Source of the DNA: Ascaphus truei
Lineage: Eukaryota > Chordata > Amphibia > Anura > Ascaphidae
Length of the DNA stretch: 64,000 nucleotides
Assembly (NCBI GenBank): GCA_036426205.1
Contig: CM071568.1
Location: 231,915,727 to 231,979,726 of the forward strand
Direction of reading: 5' to 3'
This document shows, piece after piece, positions 56,642-64,000 of this stretch (its first letter is position 1; every line of letters begins with the position of its first letter). The notes beneath the pieces are model-generated. The model searched no databases. It saw only the letters and a list, made by a program, of their open reading frames with translations, and was not told where the DNA came from. Both the position numbers and the translations under genes were made by a program.

Positions 56642-57584
56642 CTATAAGTGAAAAATAAAGACAGCATAAAGCACACACTTTAAAATCAAAAACTTCTTCT
56701 CAACTGAGCAACGAATTATAAAAGGTGTTCAAAACTGTCTCTTTGGACATAAAACCCCAGATTGTAGGTTCTCTCAGCAGCAAACACATCTAATGGGCGT
56801 TAGTCACTGGACTTTCATTTTAGATAAAGACATACAGAACTCTTCAGAGTTTTTATAACACTTCTACTTTTTCCTGGAAGATGAAAGACTTGTGCATGTC
56901 AGACACTTATAAAAGAAAGTGTACATGTCAAGCTTTAATCTCTACTGGTTTTACTTTGATGTCCCGTGCTATATATAGTAATACATACAAAACTGTTGTA
57001 AATTCCATGAACACCATGTAGGCACCTGTCTGTGTATTCAGTGACTGACACCTATGTATTAAGAGTCTGCAATTTTAATAGCTGTTACCTAAAGGTTATT
57101 TATAATGGCAGAATTACGAAAATTACACCTACCTAGCCCTTTTTGTGTGGGTTGACCGAACTAGAAATGTGTCTGGAATTTTAACCAGCTGTGCTACCTA
57201 CTGCAATACTGTAGTAAAGTAACATTATACCTGTGACTATAAACCCTCTGATAAAGCAACTGCTAATATCAGTCATTGATCCTCATGCCACAGATATCCT
57301 GTCTGTGCGTGATGACCAAGAAAATCCACCTTGTATTGGTGCTTCTTCATAAACTGTCTAAAGACAAGTGTGAGGCACGCAGTCTGAATAACATTTTAAT
57401 GACCTATTATAATGTAATATAATGTAATATAATATATAATATAATGTCAGATATACTTTAAAACTTATGTGCAGGGCTTACAGAATAACCAAATGTCTCA
57501 TTCTTATGTATATTGTGTACTGTTTTAATCTGGGATTATTTCACTTATGACTCCTCCCCTCAATGTTATGCACATTTTGCTTAC
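56642..57584. other. Intron, nothing recognised
   Basis: A short AATATAATGT repeat is at 57410-57450. Confidence 0.5.
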
Positions 57585-57778
57585 ATATGCTGCATTGCAT
57601 CTTCAAACAAGACAAGATTCATTGCTGCATTGAGTTCATTGTAGCTGTCAAGAGTCTCCACAAGCGTTTTCCTTAATATGTCCCATCCCTTCACAGGCAT
57701 GTAAGAAGGAGCACCAACTCCATTGGCAAAGTGGCAAAATATGAGTGGCTGCTGCAGCAGAACTTGGTCTTCTATACC
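57585..57778 (-). CDS. DNAH11: DNAH11 exon B: AAA3/AAA4 boundary
   Basis: 194 nt: 64 codons plus two bases. The acceptor is TACATCCTAG above 57778; the donor CATAT/gtaagc is just below 57585. It encodes [54 protein letters not shown] and [10 protein letters not shown](I). (L)(I/V)FCHFA.G...P.YMPV..W..L...L...[17 protein letters not shown] is the conserved lead-in to AAA4. No single open frame starting with methionine covers this exon, which is why it is easily missed. Confidence 0.95.
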
Positions 57779-57861
57779 CTAGGATGTAAAGGCACAAACA
57801 TTATAAACTGATAATGGATAGATTGATCCTGCAGAGTATAAAAAAACAAAGAATGTCAAAA

Positions 57862-58147
57862 CATAATGAGAGAGAGAGCTAGAGAGAGAGATAGAGCTAG
57901 AGAGAGAGAGAGAGAGCTAGAAAGAGAGAGAGAGCTAGAGAGAGAGAGAGAGCTAGAGAGAGAGAGCTAGAGAGAGAGAGAGAGCTAGAGAGAGAGAGCT
58001 AGAGAGAGAGAGAGAGCTAGAGAGAGAGAGCTAGAGAGAGAGCTAGAGAGAGAGCTAGAGAGAGAGAGCTAGAGAGAGAGCTAGAGAGAGAGCTAGAGAG
58101 AGAGAGCTAGAGAGAGAGCTAGAGAGAGAGATCTAAGAGGAGAGAGA

Positions 58148-58197
<50 letters not shown>

Positions 58198-58203
58198 CTA
58201 GAG
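57862..58203. repeat. AG-rich minisatellite with CTAG
   Basis: GAGAGAGAGCTAGA units of 10-16 bp repeat for 340 bp; each contains the palindrome CTAG or AGCT in an otherwise pure purine strand. Confidence 0.96.
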
Positions 58204-58204
58204 C

Positions 58205-59420
58205 TATTCGGGGCATTATTTACTTATCTATGTGTGTGTGTACAGTAAATCGTTTTCAACACACCACGTAATTCAAAAAAATATACACTATCACAATAGT
58301 CACTATGATGGGTGGGAGTTGTTCAATGGGCCACAGATCTTCCGGCCTGTTAGTTAATTTTAACTGTCCATTGCCCTTTTTAGTACAGCTAGTTTATGTG
58401 AATTCCCATATGTATCACTGTGACTTATGGAAACAAATTAGCACCATAAATATGTGAAACTTTATATCATGGTCTGCTAGCTCAAAAACTGCGCCAGATG
58501 TGTCAGTAAAAAGGAATCCTGTTGGAAGTAACTGAATATTATTCTTCGCAAAACTGCACCAAATATATCAGCCAGGAGACTTTAATAACTGTCCCTCAGC
58601 ATTGTAAAATTGTTGTCATGAGAGACACATACTGATAATGTATTTTATAATGTTGTAGAGTAGGTAGCACCACTGGAGGACAGCCCAAGTCCAGCACATT
58701 GGTACAGTATGATGAATGTGAAAGTGTAATGTTACAAGGTTCACTGAGAAGGTGTCCTATCTTAACTAAACCCAAATTCCTGCAAGATGAGAACATGGTG
58801 CCTTACACTCTTACTGTTATTTGGACCAGACAGAAGCAGGATCATATTGCAGCCTAAAGGCTAATACCCTGTTTCTCTACAGCCAGGTAAGTGTCATAGT
58901 CGGAATGCCACAGTTGTGATATCTTCTCTACCAAGTCATTAAAAAAACTATGTCAGAAAAGATCGGAATGCTTGGTTCAAATCTAGTTTAACAGAGTAGT
59001 AAAAATTAACCATCCCATGACCATTACTTAGCTGCTTTACTAAAATATTTTCTCAGTTTATCGCAAATTATTAATAGTGTTATTATCATCACAATAGCAT
59101 TTAGCGAAATATCCTATATTATAAGGTAAAACGCTGATAATCCCTTCAGTTCTTAAAGCTTATTGACTAACTTCTAAGCGTTATTCATCCTCCAGATCAT
59201 AATTTTCATCCTGTAAAGGCACATCATTTTTGGCTAGTTGCCAAGTTTGCATTTCTAGCCAATCAGATTTCACGTGTCATACAGTGAGTGAGTGCAGCTC
59301 TCAGACAGGGGAGGGGATAGGATAACAGACACCAGGTAGACACCGACTCCTGCTTCTCCTATGTGAGCGAGAGAGCTCAGCGCAGGAGAGTTATTGCTTG
59401 CTTATAGAGCATGGGTACAG
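58205..59420. other. Intron, nothing recognised
   Basis: No named element; 58480-58590 has a loose inverted pair (GCCAGATGTGTCAG / ATATATCAGCC) that might be a decayed MITE. Confidence 0.45.
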
Positions 59421-59424
59421 GGGG

Positions 59425-59665
59425 CTGTAGTGCGTGTGTGTGTGGGGGGGAGGGCCGGACTCTGGGGTGGCTGTAGTGTGTGTATATTTTTGAAGGGGGG
59501 ATGTAGTGTGTGTGTTTAGAAGGGGGATGTAGTGTGTGCGTGTGTGTAGAGTGGGGGTGTAGTGTGCGTGAAGAGTGGGTTGAGTGTCCTGTGAAGTGGG
59601 GGAGATGTAGTGTGTTTTATGAGTGGAGTAGTGTGTGTGTGTGTGTGTGTGTGTCTGTGTGTGGA
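59425..59665. repeat. GT/GGGG-rich low-complexity DNA
   Basis: TGTAGTGTGTG and GGGGGATGTAGTG units, ending in a (GT)n run at 59630-59655. Confidence 0.9.
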
Positions 59666-60067
59666 GAGGGGCGCTGTAGTGTATTTACAATTATTATTTG
59701 CATGTTTTTCAAAGATCTTACTGGGAGGCACATCAGATTTCTATATACTGTACAGCATGTGTTTGGTGCACTCTAAGCACTTTCTCTAGTGTCAGATGTG
59801 CCTTAGCAATGTGTTGCAGGCGCTTCTGACATGGAAATGGTTAAGCAGAAGATTAATACTTATGATATGTGTTTTAGTTTGAGTTGTACTTTTGCCACTG
59901 CTATGCACTTTTTCATTAATTTACGCTACTGGCAACATTGTTCATTTTTGTAAATTATTTTTCTTCACTGTGCTGAAAAAAACCAGAAATCAAAGTTGCC
60001 TTACCAGTTTTAACTACTTTACCGCAAGTACTGAAACACAGAAGATACTTTTTAACCCTCTGCTTAC

Positions 60068-60229
60068 TTCAAAATATCTCCGCGCAGTATCTTGTAGAAT
60101 TCTTTTAAATATGTCATAATCTTTGACTTCCACCAGTTTATCTCCATAGACACGTGAAGACTCATGAAGCCAGAGGAGAACCAGGTCATTTGGCTGCTTC
60201 AGACATTCTGGAGTAGCAAACAAAATTCC
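60068..60229 (-). CDS. DNAH11: DNAH11 exon A: end of AAA3
   Basis: This is the first exon of the gene in the window (transcript order): 54 codons, phase 0 at both ends. The acceptor is TATGTTTTAG above 60229 and the donor GAA/gtaagc is just below 60068. It encodes [36 protein letters not shown] and [19 protein letters not shown](I/L)L(F).(T/S)P.....P.DLV.LW.HE..RVY.D(K/R)(L/M)V.. is the standard small-subdomain ending of AAA3. The 5' exons (tail, linker, AAA1-AAA3) lie beyond position 64000 on this strand. Confidence 0.94.
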
Positions 60230-60249
60230 CTAAAACATAAAAGTTAAAG

Positions 60250-60251
<2 letters not shown>

Positions 60252-60292
<41 letters not shown>

Positions 60293-60454
60293 GTAGATTT
60301 TACCAGATTTGGAGTCCGGAAAAAACGAGACAGCACACAGTCCAGTAGTTCCAATGAAGTTGTATTCAAAGTAACATGGCACCACCTCCAACGTTTCGGT
60401 CCACTCAACGTGACCTTCCTCAGGGACGTGCAAATCTGGTAAAATCTACTTTTT
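60252..60454. repeat. TA tract and hairpin repeat
   Basis: (TA)n at 60252-60288 is followed by AAAAAGTAGATTTTACCAG at 60289, which returns inverted at 60431-60454. The motif at 60392-60423 lies between. Confidence 0.75.
60392..60423 (-). other. Hammerhead-like hairpin motif, best-formed copy
   Basis: On the minus strand CTGAGGA, A, a perfect stem GGTC (60415-60412) with GACC (60401-60398), directly GAAAC and GTTGG. Both boxes are intact. The element around it is short. Confidence 0.52.
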
Positions 60455-60520
60455 ACATGTGCATATGGGGCTAGCATCAGCATCTTACTTTTGTTTACAG
60501 TGTGCCAACTGAGATGATTT

Positions 60521-60524
<4 letters not shown>

Positions 60525-60560
<36 letters not shown>
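60525..60560. repeat. (TA)n microsatellite
   Basis: Uninterrupted TA. Confidence 0.97.
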
Positions 60561-60563
<3 letters not shown>

Positions 60564-60595
60564 GTAAGTTATGGTGGGTGAAAAAGGCGACAAAA

Positions 60596-61405
60596 AACTC
60601 CGTATTTCAGGCAAAAGGTGACACATTGTGTTCCCATTTGCATGTAATTTCCAAGAATCCCTTGCTGCAGTGGAAGCACTGTATGCTAGGTGATAATGGT
60701 GAAAGGCAGGGGTGCAGACCTGTCTAAGGGCTGGGACCCGCTGCGCCCGGCGGCGCGGGCGGCTGCACAGGCTTTCCCCACCAGCAGGGGAATCCTCCCG
60801 AGCCGGTCCCGGTACCCCGGGCTGCACAGCTCACTACACGCTGTGAGGCATCAGCCGCTACGGGATACAAGAGAATTGTGATCCCTAGCGTTGACGCGTC
60901 ACATGGTGTGGCTGTGAGCCAATGAGGAGGGGAGGCTTCGGGAGGAGGAGAGGCTTCGGGGAGCGGGGAGGAGTGTGGAGGGAAAGCAGCGTGAGTGCCT
61001 GGGTGTGTGTGTGTGTGTGTGTGTATGTGTGTGTCTGAGTGCCTATCTGTGTTTGTGAATGTGTGTGCCTGAGTGCGTGAGTGCCTGCCTCTGTCTGTGT
61101 GTGTGTGTGTGTGAGAGAGTGCCTGCGTGTGTATATGAGTGTGTGTGTGTTGCTTGTGATCAGCAGCTCCAGCCCGAGCCCGTGGAGGAAGGGAGGGGGG
61201 GGAGAGTAGCGGGTCCCTCCACTCAAGCCACGCCCCCCTCCCGCTCAAGCCTCCCACTCCCGCCCACCTCCCGCTCCGGCTCCCGCTCCCTACAGACCGC
61301 ATATCGCGGTCTGTGTATGTCAGCGCCCCGCCTGTCTGCAGTGCGGGAACGCTGACGGAGGGAGCGGGGCCTTAGCCTAAGACAAGTGAATGTGCTCACA
61401 AGTGA
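60596..61405 (+). repeat. R repeat, copy 3, split by an insertion
   Basis: GCAAAAGGTGACACATTGTG to CCTGTCTAA (60725-60727) continues after the insertion at TAAGACAAGTGAATGTGCTC (61378 on). Compared with copies 2 and 4 this gives the empty site. Confidence 0.7.
60728..61377. mobile_element. GC-rich Harbinger-like element with TAA target duplication
   Basis: TAA lies at 60725-60727 and 61378-61380. The left end GGGCTGGGACCCGCTGCGC and the complement of the right end GGCTAAGGCCCCGCTCC are imperfect inverted repeats. A (GT)n-rich middle (61000-61150) makes long frames without meaning. No transposase. Confidence 0.65.
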
Positions 61406-61409
61406 TATA

Positions 61410-61960
61410 CAGGTCTACAACCCTGCCTTTCACTGTGTGTATGTGTGTGTGTGTGTGTGTGTACCAGCACAAGATAAGGTTTTATCTATAGATAAGGTCA
61501 CCAGATCAGACATTAGTATAGAGGGAATTGTAAAAGAATAATGGGACAAGTACTGTACACTGGTTATAGAAGAAAACATTAGGATAAGGAAATCGTTCTG
61601 TTGAAAAAAGCAAAATAAAGGGGAGACAACATGTTTCTCTCTGATAACAATTTTGTTGATGCAGCCCTACAGTACATTAAACACCTAATCCATTAAATTT
61701 CATGTTGCCCTTATTCCCACAATAGACCAGGAATAAATGGTAGAGAAGAATACCCTGGGAAGTAGGAACAAAGGAAGATAATGCTGGCTGGGGCACAGGC
61801 TAGCACAATCCTAACTCAGGCTCGTGGCACGACTATACTTATAAATTCATATATAGAACTTGTCCCTCTTCCACCTTTCTCCTTCTGACTGATTTATTCT
61901 AAGGAGTTATGGGGATAGAGCCTTTCAAATATATATATGGTTAATGGTTTTGAAGCAAAA
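61410..61960. other. Intron, nothing recognised
   Basis: A (GT)n run at 61437-61462; otherwise ordinary. Confidence 0.5.
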
Positions 61961-61964
61961 GGTG

Positions 61965-62092
61965 GCACTGTGTGCTCATTTGCATGTCATTTCCCAGAAT
62001 CCCTTGCTGCAGTGGAAGTGCTGTTTGTTGGGTGATAATGGTGAAAGCCAGGGTTTCATACCTGTCTAAGACATGCAAATGAGCATACAGTA
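61965..62092 (+). repeat. R repeat, copy 4
   Basis: GGTGGCACTGTGTGCTCATT, CCCAGAATCCCTTGCTGCAG and CATACCTGTCTAAGACATGC; uninterrupted at the site where copy 3 carries the Harbinger-like element. Confidence 0.72.
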
Positions 62093-62099
62093 ATATTTA

Positions 62100-64000
62100 C
62101 ATTATATATATATCTCCCAGTGGACCACCTTGCCTACTCACTGCAATGGACACTCCCTTGACCGGGATTTCTCCTGCTTCTGCTCTGTCTCTAACTCATC
62201 TAACATGCCATTTCTTCTCTCTGATCATCACCTCCTAACGTTTAACTTCACTCTACCCTATGCACAGTCCACAACACCTACTTCCACACTCAAATACAGA
62301 AACCTACATTCTCTACGCCCCCTCCGATTTTCAATATCTTTACAACCCCCATTCAATCTCTACTCATTCCTGCACAGACCTAGCAACCTCTTTACACAAC
62401 AGTACACTTTTATCAGCACTAGACAAGAAAGCTTCACCACCACATGCTGGCTCCAAAATTCTTAAGCCACAACAATGGCACATACACTTTAACGCTACCT
62501 CAAAGTGCTTAAGTACTGCTAAACGTTTCTGGAGGAAATCACACTCTAAAGCCGATTTCCTCCACTATAAATTCATACTCTTCTTATACCACTGCCATTT
62601 CTCTTGCCAAGAAAATCTTTCTTCACTCATTTTAATTCTGTCTTTTTACCCTCAACATCTATTCTCCACCCTTACTGCATCCTTCTCTGCCCAACTGCAC
62701 CATCACCCCTTCCGTGCTCACGGCCCAAGAACTTGCAACCTACTTCAAAGATAAGATTAAGTCCATTAGGCATGACATCTCTTCATGTCATGCTCCACCT
62801 TCCTCCCTTCCCACACCAACATCCACCCTCAGCTCATTTTTGCTTGTGACTGAGGATGAGGTCTCCATGCTCCTCTCAACATCTCACCATATAACTTGCC
62901 CCTTTGATCCTATTTACACACATCTCCTCTGCTCCCTCTTTGGCACATTAATCCCTAACCTAAGTCACCTTTTTGACCTCTCTCATATCTTTGGCACATT
63001 TCTATCTTTCTTTAAACATGTACTCATCATGCCCATTCTAAAGAAACCCTCTCTTGACCCAACCTCCTTCTCAAACTACCGCTCTCTCTCTCTTCTCCAC
63101 TTTGCCTCGAAGCTACTGCTGTGCCAGCCTTTATTCTAAAACTTGCCTTGGAAAATCTGGGGCAATCACCAACTTGACTCAGGTACATGCTGGGTACATG
63201 CTGCAAATTTCAGTGACATTTCTGCAGACAGACTAATGGTCCATCGGATTAACATAGCAGGGGTCCCTGGAAGTCCCATTCAGTTTCAATGGGAATGCCA
63301 GGGACCCCCGCTGTGTTAATCCGATGGGCCATTAGTCTGTCTGCAGAAATGTCACTGAAATGTTGCAGCATGTACACAGCATGTACCTGAGTCATGTTGG
63401 TGATTGCCCCAGATAAGTTTTAGAATACTCGTCGGCGCACCTGTACTTGAGCAGCTTTTATACAAACGCTCTCTGCTTGACTTTTTGCAGTCTGATTTCC
63501 ATCCTCTACACTCCACGAAGACAGCACTAACAAAAGTGGCTAATGACCTACTCACAGCTAAGTCTAAGGGTAATTTCTCCTTATTAATTCTCCTGGATCT
63601 TTATGCTGCCTTCAACACTGTTGATTACCATATTCTCCTGCACATTCTCCCCTCCATTGGCCTCCATGATGCAGCCCTCTCCTGGTTCACGCCCCACCTA
63701 TCCAACTGCCTTCCAAAATCATCTATATGCCGATGATACCGAAATGTACCTCTCCACCCTCCCTCTTCTCCTATGTCCCCAACTGTCTCGCCACAATCTC
63801 CTCCTGGATGTCCCCTCATTATCTGAAGCTTAATATGTCCAAAATAGAATTAATACTCTTTCTACTCTTTCCCCCTTCCACTCCCACCCCTACACCCAAA
63901 CTCTCCCTCACTGTCAATAATATCAGAATCTTATCAACACTACAAGCCCACTGCCTAGGGGTCATCTTTGACTCTTCTCACCCTTCATTCCTCATATTCA
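62100..64000 (+). pseudogene. L2-like LINE, endonuclease end and reverse transcriptase, decayed
   Basis: FLLSDHHLLTFNFTLP (about 62208) carries the SDH motif at the end of the endonuclease. After many frame changes come SFLLVTEDEVSMLLSTS, then LKKPSLDPTSFSNYR and after an inserted [54 protein letters not shown], and [10 protein letters not shown] (about 63722). LDL.AAF.TVD(H/Y) and YADDT are the RT active-site motifs. A stretch between WFTPHLSN and YADDT is deleted. The element runs past the window's right end. It is not functional. Confidence 0.85.
63122..63443. mobile_element. Palindromic MITE inserted in the L2
   Basis: Left half (TATTCTAAAACTTGCC, then GGGGCAATCACCAACTTGAC and CATCGGATTAACATAGCAGG) is mirrored by the right half (CGCTGTGTTAATCCGATGGG, TTGGTGATTGCCCC, AAGTTTTAGAATA). 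The arms are about 150 bp and nearly identical. The terminal AAAACTTGCCTTGGAAAATC matches the MITE at 23505-26450. Confidence 0.8.

Noticed and set aside
4470..60229. Assignment to DNAH9 or DNAH17 instead of DNAH11
   Set aside because: The stretches [29 protein letters not shown] and DLFS.EDID.IISGI agree better with DNAH11 as I know these proteins; a database search would settle it.
60724..61302. 192-codon minus-strand frame
   Set aside because: It falls within the GC-rich Harbinger-like element and its GT tract; no domain.

Overview
This window is vertebrate nuclear DNA, most likely from a frog or other amphibian. It holds a 624-codon, 12-exon internal part of one axonemal dynein heavy chain gene on the minus strand. 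I identify it as DNAH11 by matching the exon translations to the family as I know it. The exons run from 60229 down to 4470. Each has splice signals (one donor is GC instead of GT), the phases match from exon to exon, and no exon contains a stop or frameshift. In transcript order they encode the end of AAA3, AAA4 (Walker A, Walker B, sensor region), the outgoing stalk helix, the microtubule-binding tip and the start of the returning helix. Both ends of the gene lie outside the window. The amphibian call rests on the repeat content (L2, CR1/Rex1-like, L1/Tx1-like and DIRS-like retroelements, Tc1, Harbinger-like and pogo-like elements, many palindromic MITEs). The species is not determined.

The other ~97% is intron filled with nested repeats. 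1-3530: a foldback repeat, then a complete but dead Tc1 element. 4.4-7 kb: exon L, a tRNA-derived SINE and a Harbinger-like MITE. 6.9-14.35 kb: a 48/36-bp minisatellite broken by two oppositely oriented LTRs of one family, a LINE tail with another solo LTR inside it, and a 3.7-kb foldback. 14.5-21.7 kb: exons K and J, a 1.8-kb foldback, and an L1/Tx1-like LINE interrupted by a GC-rich mosaic repeat. 23.5-26.5 kb: three nested palindromic layers. 26.7-32.6 kb: exons I and H, a decayed DIRS-like element and a solo LTR. 32.7-48.2 kb: exons G and F, MITEs, a CpG-rich repeat and two CR1/Rex1-like LINE fragments. 48.8-58.2 kb: exons E to B, simple repeats and a CpG-rich island with a broken kelch-repeat exon. 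60-64 kb: exon A, a Harbinger-like insertion and an L2 element carrying a palindromic MITE.

Two patterns stand out. First, a short hairpin motif (CTGANGA, then A, a variable stem-loop, then GAAAC) recurs at about 11 places in otherwise different repeats, with stems that differ in sequence but stay complementary. It resembles the hammerhead ribozyme core but has one extra A. Second, three large insertions (7052-10739, 15142-16942, 23643-26272) share one architecture: 12-15 bp target duplications, a one-sided unique segment at the left end, and a right inverted arm that reaches the right target duplication. Together these suggest a family of non-autonomous foldback retroelements, possibly Penelope-like. 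That assignment is inference. No gene other than DNAH11 is clearly functional here.
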